Numbered from the stretch's first letter, positions 12,811-21,937 are shown. The stretch is 64,000 bases of DNA from Pseudomonas sp. (GCF_002796985.1 NZ_PEKX01000020.1:101197-165196), one strand, 5' to 3'. Notes: generated from the letters alone by a model not told the origin. Made by a program: numbers and translations.

Positions 12811-12849
12811 TGGTCACGACAGGCCACTAAAGGTCAAGCGGAGGCTTCC

Positions 12850-13497
12850 ATGAACCTGATCGCCAGCTTCGATGTAGACGCCCAGAAAGGCTTCACCCCG
12901 CTCTGCCCCAACGAACTGCCGGTCCCCGGCGGGGACGCCATCGGCGGCGCCCTCAACCGGATGGCCGAACGCGCCAGCCTGCGCCTGGGCAGCAAGGACG
13001 CCCACAGCCCGCAAGCCCCATGGGTGGTGAGCGAGCCGGCACACATGCTGCAACCGCTTGCCCTGCCCAATGCCGACCTCACCTGGGTCAGCCACTGCGT
13101 ACCGGGCACGCCGGGCTTCGAGCTGCTGGACGAGCTGCCCAAGCCGATGGACTACGACTTCTTCATCTGGAAGGGCGTGGAGCCGGACCTGCACCCCTAT
13201 GGCGCGTGCTACCACGACCTGGCGGAACGCCGCAGCACCGGGGTGATCGAATACCTGCGGCAGAACGCGGTCAGCCATGTACTGGTGGGCGGCCTGGCGC
13301 TGGACTACTGCGTGAAGACCACCGCCCTGCAACTGCGCCGCGCCGGCTTCGAGGTGCTGCTGTACCTGCCGGCCTGCCGCGCCATCGCGGAGGAAACCGC
13401 GAAGGTCGCCTGCGCCGAGATGCGCAGCGCCGGGGTCATCCTCTGTGCGGAAGAGAAAGAACTGGACGAAGCCCTCACGGGCATCAGGGAGAACTGA
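12850..13497 (+). CDS. pncA: Nicotinamidase PncA
   Basis: 215-residue isochorismatase-fold amidase that turns nicotinamide into nicotinate for NAD salvage. The catalytic triad is visible as Asp10 (VDAQKGF), Lys108 (WKGVEPD) and Cys154 (LDYCVKTTA), with a DAH metal-binding segment near residue 54. The frame is open from 12808, but ATG 12850 with a GCGGAGG ribosome site is the better start and leaves the operator outside the gene. It heads a three-gene operon with pncB two bases downstream. Confidence 0.92.
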   Translation: MNLIASFDVDAQKGFTPLCPNELPVPGGDAIGGALNRMAERASLRLGSKDAHSPQAPWVVSEPAHMLQPLALPNADLTWVSHCVPGTPGFELLDELPKPMDYDFFIWKGVEPDLHPYGACYHDLAERRSTGVIEYLRQNAVSHVLVGGLALDYCVKTTALQLRRAGFEVLLYLPACRAIAEETAKVACAEMRSAGVILCAEEKELDEALTGIREN

Positions 13498-13499
13498 TC

Positions 13500-14699
13500 A
13501 TGGCCGAGAGCGTGTTTGCCGAGCGCATCGTGCAGAACCTGCTGGACACCGACTTCTACAAGCTGACGATGATGCAGGCGGTGCTGCACAACTACCCCAA
13601 TGCCGAAGTGGAATGGGAATTCCGCTGCCGCAACGCCGAGGACCTGCGCCCGTACCTGGCGGAAATTCGCTACCAGATCGAGCGCCTGGCCGAGCTGGAA
13701 GCCACCCCGGACCAACTGGCCTTCCTCGAACGTATCCCGTTCATCAAGCCGGACTTCATCCGCTTCCTCAGCCTGTTCCGCTTCAACCTGCGCTACGTGC
13801 ACACCAGCATCGAGGACGGCCAGTTGGCCATCCGCCTGCGCGGGCCGTGGCTGCATGTGATCCTCTTCGAGGTGCCGCTGCTGGCCATCGTCAGCGAGGT
13901 GCGCAACCGCTATCGCTACCGCGAGGTGGTGCTGGAGCAGGTTGGCGAGCAGCTCTACCGCAAGCTCGACTGGCTCGCCGGCAACGCCAGCGAAGAGGAG
14001 CTTAAGGACTTCCAGGTCGCCGACTTCGGCACCCGTCGGCGCTTCTCCTACCGCACACAGGAAGAGGTCGTGCACATCCTCAAGCGCGACTTCCCCGGCC
14101 GCTTCGTCGGCACCAGCAACGTGCACCTGGCCCGCGAGTTCGACGTCAAGCCCATCGGCACCATGGCCCACGAATGGCTGATGGCGCACCAGCAGCTCGG
14201 CCCAAGGCTGATCGACAGTCAGATTGCCGCGCTGGACTGCTGGGTGCGTGAGTACCGGGGCCAACTGGGCATTGCGCTGACCGACTGCATTACCATGGAC
14301 GCCTTCCTCAGCGACTTCGACCTGTACTTCGCCAAGCTCTTCGATGGCCTGCGCCACGATTCGGGCGACCCGCTGGTCTGGGCCGAGAAGGCCATCGCCC
14401 ACTACCGCCGCCTGGGGATCGATCCGATGACCAAGACCCTGGTGTTCTCCGACGGCCTCGACCTGCCCAAAGCGTTGCAGCTCTTCCGCGCATTGCGTGG
14501 CAAGATCAACGTCAGCTTCGGTATCGGCACCAACCTGACCTGCGACATTCCCGGCGTGGAACCGATGAACATCGTGATCAAGATGACGGCCTGCAACGGC
14601 CATCCCGTGGCGAAGATTTCCGATACCCCGGGCAAGACCCAATGCCGCGACGAGAACTTCGTCACCTACCTGCGCCATGTATTCAAGGTGCCGGTGTAA
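13500..14699 (+). CDS. pncB: Nicotinate phosphoribosyltransferase PncB
   Basis: 399 residues, the usual length. It condenses nicotinate with PRPP to nicotinate mononucleotide with ATP use. Diagnostic stretches are DTDFYKLTMMQAV near the start, VADFGTRRRFS, GTSNVHLARE (with the histidine that is phosphorylated in the family) and FGIGTNLTCD near the end. ATG 13500 follows the pncA stop (13495-13497) by two bases, so translation is likely coupled. Confidence 0.95.
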   Translation: MAESVFAERIVQNLLDTDFYKLTMMQAVLHNYPNAEVEWEFRCRNAEDLRPYLAEIRYQIERLAELEATPDQLAFLERIPFIKPDFIRFLSLFRFNLRYVHTSIEDGQLAIRLRGPWLHVILFEVPLLAIVSEVRNRYRYREVVLEQVGEQLYRKLDWLAGNASEEELKDFQVADFGTRRRFSYRTQEEVVHILKRDFPGRFVGTSNVHLAREFDVKPIGTMAHEWLMAHQQLGPRLIDSQIAALDCWVREYRGQLGIALTDCITMDAFLSDFDLYFAKLFDGLRHDSGDPLVWAEKAIAHYRRLGIDPMTKTLVFSDGLDLPKALQLFRALRGKINVSFGIGTNLTCDIPGVEPMNIVIKMTACNGHPVAKISDTPGKTQCRDENFVTYLRHVFKVPV

Positions 14700-14729
14700 C
14701 CCTTTTTCGACTTCGACAGGAGCCCCGAG

Positions 14730-15557
14730 ATGAAAGACAGACAGGCCGCCATCGCCAGAGAACTCAACGTGCAGCCGCCCTTCCAGTCCGATGCCGAGCT
14801 GCAGGCCGAGATCCAGCGTCGCGTGCGCTTCATCCAGGACTGCCTGAAGGGTTCGGGGATGAAGACCCTTGTGCTGGGCATCAGCGGCGGCGTCGACTCG
14901 CTCACCGCCGGCATGCTCTGCCAGCGCGCCGTGGAAGGCCTGCGCGCCGAGACCGGCAACCAGGATTACCGCTTCCTCGCCGTGCGCCTGCCGTACAACG
15001 TGCAGGGCGACGAGCAGGACGCCCAGGACTCGGTGGACGTCATCGCCCCCGACGAGCGCCACACCGTAAATATTGGCCCCTCGGTACAGGCGCTGGCCGC
15101 CGAAACCCAAGCGCTGGAAGGCCTGGCCCCGGCGACCCGTGACTTCGCCCTGGGCAATACCAAGGCGCGCATCCGCATGGTCGCCCAATACACCATCGCC
15201 AACGCCCGCGCCGGCCTGGTCGTCGGCACCGACCACGCCGCCGAGGCGGTGATGGGCTTCTTCACCAAGTTCGGCGACGGCGCCTGCGACCTCGCCCCGC
15301 TCACCGGTCTGGTGAAGAACCAGGTGCGCAGCATCGCCCGCAGCCTCGGCGCGCCGGAACATCTGGTGGAAAAAGTGCCGACCGCCGACCTCGAAGACCT
15401 CGCACCCGGCAAGCCGGACGAGCACTCCCACGGAGTGACCTACAAGGAAATCGATGCCTTCCTGCACGGCCAGGACGTTGGCCAGGAAGCCTTCGACATC
15501 ATCGTCCGCACCTTCGAGAAGACTCGCCACAAGCGCGCACTGCCCACCGCGCCGTAA
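14730..15557 (+). CDS. nadE: Ammonia-dependent NAD synthetase NadE
   Basis: 275 residues with the PP-loop ISGGVDS at 51-57 and no glutaminase domain, so it uses free ammonia to amidate nicotinate adenine dinucleotide. VVGTDHAAEAVMGFFTKFGDG is the conserved adenylate-site region. It follows pncB after 30 bases with a CAGGAG ribosome site and closes the NAD salvage operon controlled by NrtR. As I recall, P. aeruginosa has an extra nadD-like gene in this operon; it is absent here. Confidence 0.95.
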   Translation: MKDRQAAIARELNVQPPFQSDAELQAEIQRRVRFIQDCLKGSGMKTLVLGISGGVDSLTAGMLCQRAVEGLRAETGNQDYRFLAVRLPYNVQGDEQDAQDSVDVIAPDERHTVNIGPSVQALAAETQALEGLAPATRDFALGNTKARIRMVAQYTIANARAGLVVGTDHAAEAVMGFFTKFGDGACDLAPLTGLVKNQVRSIARSLGAPEHLVEKVPTADLEDLAPGKPDEHSHGVTYKEIDAFLHGQDVGQEAFDIIVRTFEKTRHKRALPTAP

Positions 15558-15569
15558 GCGAACGGCAGC

Positions 15570-15599
15570 CGTTGGCGCGGAGGAAAACCCGCGCCAACG
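15570..15599. terminator. Hairpin between convergent nadE and trhA
   Basis: CGTTGGCGCGG (15570-15580) pairs perfectly with CCGCGCCAACG (15589-15599) around an eight-base loop. There is no T-run on either side, so it may work through stalling or Rho, serving both convergent genes. Confidence 0.6.
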
Positions 15600-15610
15600 A
15601 GCGCAAGGGT

Positions 15611-16237
15611 TCAGTGCTGGGGAATGACGTAGCGCCAGATGGCGATGAAGTGCAGCAGGCTGCCGGCGATCGCGAACAGGTGCCAGATGCCGTGCCAGTG
15701 GCGGAAGCGGCTGTCGTAGGCGAAGAAGATGATGCCGATGGTGTAGAAGGCGCCACCGCCCACCAGCCACGCGAAACCCGCGCCGCCCAGCGCGCGGTAC
15801 AGCGGGCCGACCGCGATCAGCACGATCCAGCCCATCACCGCGTAGATGATGATCGACAGCACCCGCGCCTCGGAGCGCGGCTTGATCTCCTGCAGCATGC
15901 CGATCACCGCCATCGACCAGACGATGCCGAACAGCGTCCAGCCCCACGGCCCCTTGAGCGTCACCAGGCAGAAGGGCGTGTAGCTCCCGGCGATCAGCAG
16001 GTAGATCGACAGGTGGTCGAGCTTGCGCAGGATGACCTTCGCCCTTCCCTGCACGCTGTGGTAGAGCGTCGAGATGCTGTACAGCATCGTCAACGTCGTG
16101 CCATACACCGCCACGCTGACGATACGCAGTGGCTCGCCCACCAGGCTGGTTGCCACCAGCAGCCAGATGCCGCCCACCAGCGCCAGCACGGCGCCAATCA
16201 GGTGAGTCCAGGCGTTGAAGCGTTCACCGTGGTACAT
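15611..16237 (-). CDS. trhA: TrhA / hemolysin III family membrane protein
   Basis: 208 residues with about seven membrane segments, the PAQR/hemolysin III fold. Family marks are TLYHS after the third helix, KLDHLSIYLLIAGSYTP in two short runs, and the closing HWHGIWHLFAIAG. E. coli TrhA (YqfA) is linked to membrane energetics and fatty-acid homeostasis; haemolytic activity in this family is doubtful. It is convergent with nadE and has its own ATG at 16237. Confidence 0.85.
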   Translation of the reverse strand: MYHGERFNAWTHLIGAVLALVGGIWLLVATSLVGEPLRIVSVAVYGTTLTMLYSISTLYHSVQGRAKVILRKLDHLSIYLLIAGSYTPFCLVTLKGPWGWTLFGIVWSMAVIGMLQEIKPRSEARVLSIIIYAVMGWIVLIAVGPLYRALGGAGFAWLVGGGAFYTIGIIFFAYDSRFRHWHGIWHLFAIAGSLLHFIAIWRYVIPQH

Positions 16238-16307
16238 GAGTCCCTCGTTGCAATTTCAACCACGCCCACACCCTACCTCGGTTCCATGAAACAAAAAGCG
16301 TGAAATG

Positions 16308-16335
16308 AAAAGCCCGACCTAAAAGTCGGGCTTTT
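16308..16335. terminator. Bidirectional Rho-independent terminator downstream of azu
   Basis: AAAAGCCCGAC (16308-16318) and GTCGGGCTTTT (16325-16335) form an 11-bp perfect stem with a CTAAAA loop; A and T runs at the two ends fit termination from either side. It ends the azurin transcript. Confidence 0.9.
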
Positions 16336-16365
16336 CGGATCACACGCTTTCGAACGAAAGCCGGA

Positions 16366-16812
16366 TCACTTCACCGCCAGGGTGCCCTTCATCATGGCCG
16401 AGTGGCCCGGGAAGGAGCAGAAGAAGGCATATTCATCGCCAGCCTTCAGCTTGGAAACATCGAAAGTCACCGAGTCCTTCTCGCCGGAACCGATGATCTT
16501 GGTGTGGGCGATCACGCGGGTGTCGCCGTCCTTCACGTAGTTCTTGTCCAGACCGGCGGCCATGCCATCGGTCACCACGCCCTGCATGTCAGCAGCGGCG
16601 GTCAGCACCCAGTTATGGCCCATGACGTTCTTCGGCAGGCTGCCCGGGTGGGACAGGTTCACGGTGAAGGTCTTGCAGCTCTTGTCGACGGTGATGGCGT
16701 TGGTGCTGAACTGCATCTGGTCGTTGCCCTGGATGTCCACGGAGCATTCGGCGGCCAGCAGCGGGGCACTGAACAGGCCAAGCAGGGATACAGCGGCGAG
16801 TTTACGGAACAT
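16366..16812 (-). CDS. azu: Azurin, periplasmic blue copper protein
   Basis: 148-residue precursor with a 20-residue signal peptide (cleavage SAPLLA/AECSV). The mature protein of 128 residues matches azurin. Copper ligands are in GHNW (His46), FFCSFPGH (Cys112 and His117) and the Met of MMKG (Met121); the Cys3-Cys26 disulfide pair is present. It shuttles electrons in the periplasm, for example to nitrite reductase or peroxidase. An ANR-type box lies about 75 bases upstream and a strong terminator follows. Confidence 0.97.
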   Translation of the reverse strand: MFRKLAAVSLLGLFSAPLLAAECSVDIQGNDQMQFSTNAITVDKSCKTFTVNLSHPGSLPKNVMGHNWVLTAAADMQGVVTDGMAAGLDKNYVKDGDTRVIAHTKIIGSGEKDSVTFDVSKLKAGDEYAFFCSFPGHSAMMKGTLAVK

Positions 16813-16883
16813 GACATGCCTCCTAGGCAGGTTGGGCGGAGAATCCTGAAGGGGAAGACTGCCCGAAAGGGGTACGGGTTCCC

Positions 16884-16897
16884 CTGATCTACATCAA
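16884..16897 (-). promoter_or_regulatory. ANR/FNR-type box upstream of azu
   Basis: The minus strand reads TTGATGTAGATCAG, matching TTGAT-N4-ATCAA at nine of ten defined bases. Its centre is about 78 bases before the azurin ATG, which leaves room for a start site some 40 bases downstream of the box, the class II position. In P. aeruginosa azurin is known to respond to ANR. Confidence 0.75.
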
Positions 16898-17029
16898 AGG
16901 CCACCTGGCCGATCACCATGGGCCAAAACCACAGACTGTCTATCAGGTCGATCGGCAGGATCAACGAGGCAGATCAGCGCACCCCGCCTAGCATAGACGC
17001 CATCCCCCGGCCCAACTGGAGTTTGCCCC

Positions 17030-17140
17030 ATGCGCCGTCTCCCGGTGTTACAAAGTCTGCTGTTACAGAACCTGCTCGCCTGCTACGCCCTGGGCGCTAG
17101 CGCCGGGGCCGGGGCCTGCCGCTTGGCCGAGCTGGAATAG
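17030..17140 (+). CDS. Possible small protein, 36 residues
   Basis: ATG 17030 opens a 36-codon frame ending TAG at 17138-17140. The peptide starts MRRLPVLQSLLLQNLL and continues with an Ala/Gly-rich run; a TGGAG lies about ten bases upstream. It could be a small exported or membrane peptide, or chance. It is the only candidate I see in the 396-base gap between azu and the LOG gene, apart from the ANR box. Confidence 0.25.
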   Translation: MRRLPVLQSLLLQNLLACYALGASAGAGACRLAELE

Positions 17141-17208
17141 GTATTTTCGGACTTGGTGATGCTTCCGGCTGCCGCTACCCTGACGGCCTGCAAAACGAGG
17201 AGTGATCC

Positions 17209-17796
17209 ATGACCTTGCGTTCCATCTGCGTATTCTGCGGCGCCAGCCCCGGCGCCACTCCGATCTACCAGGAAGCCGCCGAAGCCCTCGGCCGCTACCT
17301 CGCCGAAAACGGTATCCAACTGATCTATGGCGGCGGCGCCGTCGGTTTGATGGGCATCGTCGCCAACGCCGCGCTGGCTGCCGGCGGCGAAGTCATCGGC
17401 ATCATCCCGCAAAGCCTGAAAGACGCCGAAGTCGGCCACAGCGGCCTGACGCGCCTGGAAGTGGTCGACGGCATGCACGCGCGCAAAGCGCGCATGGCCG
17501 AGCTGAGCGACGCCTTCATCGCCCTGCCGGGCGGGCTGGGCACGCTCGAAGAACTGTTCGAGGTCTGGACCTGGGGCCAGCTCGGCTACCACGCCAAGCC
17601 GCTGGGCCTACTGGAAGTGAACGGCTTCTTTGACCCGCTGCTGACCTTCCTCGACCATCTGGTGCAGGAACGCTTCGTGCGCCAGCCGCACCGCGACATG
17701 CTGCAGCGCGCCGCCTCACCCGCCGAACTTGTCAGCGCCCTGGCCGCCTGGAAGCCCCTGGCCGCGCCCAAGTGGGTGGACCGCACGCCGACCTGA
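17209..17796 (+). CDS. LOG-family nucleotide phosphoribohydrolase
   Basis: 195 residues of the LOG (lonely guy) family, which removes ribose-5-phosphate from AMP and cytokinin nucleotides. The Rossmann-like opening VFCGASPG and the signature PGGLGTLEE (107-115), with the catalytic Arg/Glu region KARMAEL before it, are all present. In bacteria its likely role is AMP hydrolysis or purine housekeeping. It converges on the pilus cluster with only seven bases between the two stops. Confidence 0.9.
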   Translation: MTLRSICVFCGASPGATPIYQEAAEALGRYLAENGIQLIYGGGAVGLMGIVANAALAAGGEVIGIIPQSLKDAEVGHSGLTRLEVVDGMHARKARMAELSDAFIALPGGLGTLEELFEVWTWGQLGYHAKPLGLLEVNGFFDPLLTFLDHLVQERFVRQPHRDMLQRAASPAELVSALAAWKPLAAPKWVDRTPT

Positions 17797-17803
17797 CAGA
17801 CGC

Positions 17804-18205
17804 CTACCAGCAGCGCTCCGTAGCCGCACCACGGAGCCCGCTGCTGGCCAGCGTCAGCACCCCACAAGTATCGCGCGCCATGGCCCCGACCGGCTCGGCC
17901 TGCAGGACATAGCCCGCCTCGTCCGGCCCCTGGGCGAAGCCCAGGTGATAGAACGCCTGCCCCGCCCCCGCAGGCGACTGGTCGAACGGCAGCGGCGCAC
18001 CGGCATAGGTGCCACGGCTGGTGTAGAAGCGCTCCAGTGACTGCGCCAGCTCCATCAGGGACCTCTGCGCGTCCACCCGACGCACCCGCTGGAGATGCTC
18101 TTGATACGCCGGCAGGGCGATGCCCAGCAGGATGCCGATCAGGGTCAGGCAGACCAGCAGCTCCACCAGCGTGAAGCCGCCCGCTTGTTCGTTCATCGCT
18201 TTCAT
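17804..18205 (-). CDS. PilE-like minor type IV pilin
   Basis: 133 residues from ATG 18205. A class III prepilin leader (MKAMNEQAGG) is followed by FTLVELLVCLTLIGILLGIALP, given here only as its opening FTLVELL; Glu5 of the mature protein is present. The rest is a short pilin head with Cys near the end (DTCGVL and ERCW) that could form the C-terminal disulfide loop. It is the last gene of the pilV-W-X-Y1-E block. ATG 18205 overlaps the pilY1 stop region; ATG 18196 is an alternative start. Confidence 0.8.
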   Translation of the reverse strand: MKAMNEQAGGFTLVELLVCLTLIGILLGIALPAYQEHLQRVRRVDAQRSLMELAQSLERFYTSRGTYAGAPLPFDQSPAGAGQAFYHLGFAQGPDEAGYVLQAEPVGAMARDTCGVLTLASSGLRGAATERCW

Positions 18206-18206
18206 C

Positions 18207-21200
18207 TCAACGAGACTCCCACCAGGCCTTGCGGCCACTGTCGCGGGGCAGCTCGACCTGGCGGCTCTGCGGGCGACCGTCGCGATCCACGGACAACATC
18301 CGCAGATCACCCTCCGGGTCGGGCTGCAGCAGCACTCCGCTGGGCTGCCGCGATGTGTCGGCACCCGTCATGTCACTGCTCGGCAGGCCGCCCGCCAGCC
18401 GCTCGCCGCTGCCCAGATCCAGCACGACCGAACCGTGAACCAGCGGATCGCTGCAGGGGTCTTCCCCCGGCGCGATCAGGTTGAACAGCACCAGCTTGCC
18501 CTCACGAATCTGCGCTTGTTCCACCACCCGCCAGCCATTCGCCGGCAGGTCCAGATACCAGCCGCGCACCCCGTCCGGTGCGGCGTTGGCGGACATCGGG
18601 CGGAGGCTGTCACGGCCGGCGAGGGTGTCCCCACCATCGAGCACGCCGTACAGGCTCTCGGCCTTTGCCGAGGGTTCGTTGTCACCCGCGCGGTAGAAAC
18701 GGCCACTGCCAAACAGCACGCGCACCTCACCGCTGCGGTCCAGTGCGGCCGCCACCGGAGCGGTGATCGCCTGGGGGCTTCCATCCTGCGCCAACACGCG
18801 AAACAGCGGCTTGCCCGAGAGCGACAGCGGAATGGCCGAGTCGCCACCCTCCTCGCCCGTCAGGTCCACACGCCAGAGATGCCCGAGACTGTCGCCCACA
18901 TAGAGGCGGTTGGCGGTAACACCACCCAAGCTGCTGATCGCCGTCACAGGCCCCAGGTCGCCAGCCTCGGGCAGATGAACGCGCTTGAGCAGATGACCAT
19001 CCGCGGCATCGAGCAACCAGATATCCCCGCCCAGGCGTTCCGGGTCCCTGGCGCCCGAGGAAACCACCACCACGAACTTCCCCGAGCCCAGGGCCATGAG
19101 CGTTGGCCGCCCCAGCGTGTAACCGAGGTCGGGATGGCTGAACTCCCAAAGCACGCTTCCGGGATGCACCCGCTCCGGATCGCTCACATCCAGGGCAAAT
19201 ACGCTATTGCCGCCAGCTCCCGTGCTGCCCACCAGCAAGGTTCGCCATTGTTCGCCGAGCCAGGCGTTGCCTACGACAGGCGATCCATCGACGTAGTAGC
19301 GGTGGGTGTAGCCGGGGTCAGCCAGCTCGCGCAGGTGACTCAGTACCACCGCTGGCACGTAGGCGAACAACTCCCTCCCATCGCGCGCATCGAAGCCATG
19401 CAGCATGCCGTCATTGGCACCCACCGCCACCAGTGGCGCGCGCTGCTGGTACAGCGCGCTGGCGAGAAACTCCCGGTAGCGGCTGCCCAACGGCTCGGGC
19501 AGCTCAGCGTAGGGCTGCGGGTCGTGCCAGGAGTGAACGGGCCGTGATCCGACGATATCGCCCAGCCGACTGGCTCGCAGGCGAAACGGCAGCACGCTGC
19601 CCGGCTCGCGACGCTCCAGCAGGCGCGAACCGCGCAGGTAGTCCACCAACGATGCGCCCTCCTCGGCGCCCAGCCTGCGGCGTTGTTCTTCGTTCAAGGC
19701 GCTCCAGGCGAAGGGCATGCCTTCGCGGGCGACCAGCGCCCCGTCCGCCCCGGCCGTGGGAGGTCGCACAGTGAGAATGTTTCGCCCGGCCAGTTGCGTT
19801 TCGCTCAGCTCATCCAACCGCTGTGCAGCCGACCACTGCGGTTGCTGCTCGCCCTCACGCCACCGTTGTAGATCGCCGCTCCAACGCCGCCCCTCCAGCA
19901 GGGTACTGAACCACTCGCCAGGCTGCGGGCCTGCGCTGAAATTGCCGATGCTCTTCGGCCCCTCGTCAGCCACGCGGGCGAAGGCCTGCTTCAGCTCATC
20001 ACGCAACTTGTCGGGCTCGCTGAGCCGCAGCAGATTCGCCGGCCAGCCATCCGCCCCCTCCCACCAATTGCCCGGCAGCGGTGATGTGCGTGCGAAGGCG
20101 TAATTGCGCGGGACCGTGAAGCCGCCGTACTGGGTCGCCAGCCAGAGGGCGTTGCCACGGCCGACTATCTCTTGGGAAGAGGCCAGCCAGTAGGTGGATG
20201 CGCTTTGCCGGCCGGGCAGGTCCGGGCGCAGGTCGCGCACATGGGCGTCATAGGCCAGCCCCGCCAACGCGAGCGAGGCAGCGGAACCTGTTCCCGCCTC
20301 CATGGCCGTCACTCGCTGCGCCGCCTGGTCCAGTTCGGAATCACCGAGGCGCAGCAGACTCGCACCCGCCTCGCCATCGCCCGCGCCACCAATCCCGAGC
20401 ATGGCGTTGCGCTGGCAGGCGTAGATGAGCGGGTCCGCACGGTCGCCCTGACGGCGCAGATAGCGCGTGGCGGCATGGAGCAGCTCGCCCACGTCATCGA
20501 ATGGCAGTAACGGGGACTCGTCAAAGCGGTTGAGAGTGGCGATCACTCCAGCTGACCGGTCGATGAACATGCCGGTCTGCGCCGACCATTCTTTCAGCGG
20601 GTTATCCCGCCCATCGTCGAGCCACGGACCGACGAACTTCTGTGGCGCGCGCAGCATCACTCCCGCTTCGCGATCAGACCGGCCGAAGACGCTGAAGCGC
20701 AGGCGAACAGCGTACTGCTGCAACAGCCCCTCGGGCTTGTAGTGCTCGCCATAGCGCTGACAGTTGCGCTCCAGTTGGCCGGTAGCACAAACCTGCACAC
20801 GCACTGACAGCCGATAAGTCGTCGCCGGCAGCAACAGCGCACCGGGCAGGAGCTCCTGCGGCTCGCCGGGAAAGTCAGGGCTGCGGCTCAGCAGCAGGCC
20901 GCGTTCCTGCCCCGCTATGCGCAGATGCAGCGTTGCGCCGGAGAAAGGCGTGGCACCCGCCACAATATCCAGCGGCAAAGCACGATCAGGAAAAGCACCG
21001 TCTCGCTCCAGGTTCCGACCTTTCTGCAGCACCGTCAGCCCGGCGCTGTCGATCAAGCGGTCACCGCCGCTCAGCACCGCGCGATAGACATCGATGGCTT
21101 GCGCTGTGGCCCAGTTGAGGAAGTTGCCGCTCCATGCCTGCCGGCAGGTATGGGCCAGGGCCGGACCGACCGGCTGGAAATACCGGCCCGACTCCGCCTC

Positions 21201-21443
21201 ACCATCGCGGTAGACGTAGCACTTGCCCGGATCGAAGTAGCCGAAGTACTGCTCGCCGGGAACATACACAGGGCTCGGATTGGCCGCCGTCGCTATCGCC
21301 GGATGGGCCATGGACGGCAACAGCAGGAGATTGCCCGGAGCACCGCTGGCGACCTGCAGCGGAATCTGGCTGACCGGAGCGGCCAGCAACGGGCTCGCCA
21401 GGGTGATGCTCACCATCAGGGCACAGAGTCTTCCGAGCCTCAT
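18207..21443 (-). CDS. PilY1/PilC-like pilus-tip protein, non-canonical
   Basis: 1078 residues from ATG 21443, preceded by AAGGAGGT; the frame is open further to 21617 but that part is not needed. A signal peptide (MRLGRLCALMVSITLASPLLA) opens it. The C-terminal half holds the PilY1 beta-propeller, with VGANDGMLHGF, YYVDGSPVVGNAW, LVGSTGAGGNSVFALDVSDP and LYVGDSLGHLWRVDL. The N-terminal half lacks the DxSGSM motif of the vWA domain and instead has GNLLLLPSMAHP. The aspartate-rich calcium loop expected before LYVGD (about residue 830) reads SSLGGVTAN. It probably works at the pilus tip with the minor pilins encoded alongside. Confidence 0.85.
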   Translation of the reverse strand: MRLGRLCALMVSITLASPLLAAPVSQIPLQVASGAPGNLLLLPSMAHPAIATAANPSPVYVPGEQYFGYFDPGKCYVYRDGEAESGRYFQPVGPALAHTCRQAWSGNFLNWATAQAIDVYRAVLSGGDRLIDSAGLTVLQKGRNLERDGAFPDRALPLDIVAGATPFSGATLHLRIAGQERGLLLSRSPDFPGEPQELLPGALLLPATTYRLSVRVQVCATGQLERNCQRYGEHYKPEGLLQQYAVRLRFSVFGRSDREAGVMLRAPQKFVGPWLDDGRDNPLKEWSAQTGMFIDRSAGVIATLNRFDESPLLPFDDVGELLHAATRYLRRQGDRADPLIYACQRNAMLGIGGAGDGEAGASLLRLGDSELDQAAQRVTAMEAGTGSAASLALAGLAYDAHVRDLRPDLPGRQSASTYWLASSQEIVGRGNALWLATQYGGFTVPRNYAFARTSPLPGNWWEGADGWPANLLRLSEPDKLRDELKQAFARVADEGPKSIGNFSAGPQPGEWFSTLLEGRRWSGDLQRWREGEQQPQWSAAQRLDELSETQLAGRNILTVRPPTAGADGALVAREGMPFAWSALNEEQRRRLGAEEGASLVDYLRGSRLLERREPGSVLPFRLRASRLGDIVGSRPVHSWHDPQPYAELPEPLGSRYREFLASALYQQRAPLVAVGANDGMLHGFDARDGRELFAYVPAVVLSHLRELADPGYTHRYYVDGSPVVGNAWLGEQWRTLLVGSTGAGGNSVFALDVSDPERVHPGSVLWEFSHPDLGYTLGRPTLMALGSGKFVVVVSSGARDPERLGGDIWLLDAADGHLLKRVHLPEAGDLGPVTAISSLGGVTANRLYVGDSLGHLWRVDLTGEEGGDSAIPLSLSGKPLFRVLAQDGSPQAITAPVAAALDRSGEVRVLFGSGRFYRAGDNEPSAKAESLYGVLDGGDTLAGRDSLRPMSANAAPDGVRGWYLDLPANGWRVVEQAQIREGKLVLFNLIAPGEDPCSDPLVHGSVVLDLGSGERLAGGLPSSDMTGADTSRQPSGVLLQPDPEGDLRMLSVDRDGRPQSRQVELPRDSGRKAWWESR

Positions 21444-21463
21444 CGCCACCTCCTTGCAGCCCG

Positions 21464-21937
21464 CTAACGGATGAAATAGATGCTGCTCAGCCGAACGCTG
21501 GAAACCGGCTCTCCCGAGGGCTGGCGACGTACGCCGTAGCCCGTGGCGCGCACCTCGATGGCCACGCCATTGGCCGCCCCGCCCTTGCCGACTTCCACCC
21601 CCTCGCTGAGCAGCCATCGCAGGAACCGCAGCCGGTAAACCGGCTGCGCGGCGCTATCGGAAAAGCCGCTGGCCACTCCTTCGGCAGCGTCGACAGAAGC
21701 CATGGGGCCGTCACGCCGATAGCGCGCCAGTGCAGTCGCTTCCCCTGCGCGCAGCGCCGCTTCTGCTGCCTGAAAAGCCATCTGCCGGTCACGCAGGTTG
21801 CCGGCCATGCGCTCTTCCAGTTGCACCATGCGCATACCCGCCAAGCCAATAAGGGTCAGCAGCACCAGCATGACCAGGGAAACCAGCAGCACCGCCCCAC
21901 GTTCGGCTTGCCCACGCATCGACGAACTCCCCTTCAT
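21464..21937 (-). CDS. PilX-like minor pilin
   Basis: 157 residues. Typical PilX opening: AERGAVLLVSLVMLVLLTLIG then MRMVQLEERMAGN and AFQAAEAAL, with no long cytoplasmic domain. It is a low-abundance pilin that primes pilus assembly together with PilV, PilW and PilY1. Its ATG overlaps the pilW stop by four bases (ATGA); a second ATG at 21919 is an alternative. The pilY1 gene follows after 20 bases. Confidence 0.82.
   Translation of the reverse strand: MKGSSSMRGQAERGAVLLVSLVMLVLLTLIGLAGMRMVQLEERMAGNLRDRQMAFQAAEAALRAGEATALARYRRDGPMASVDAAEGVASGFSDSAAQPVYRLRFLRWLLSEGVEVGKGGAANGVAIEVRATGYGVRRQPSGEPVSSVRLSSIYFIR

Noticed and set aside
13305..15947. Very long open frame antisense to pncB and nadE
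   Set aside because: Codon bias of a high-GC genome keeps antisense frames open; the translation is low-complexity and matches no family, while the sense genes are clear.
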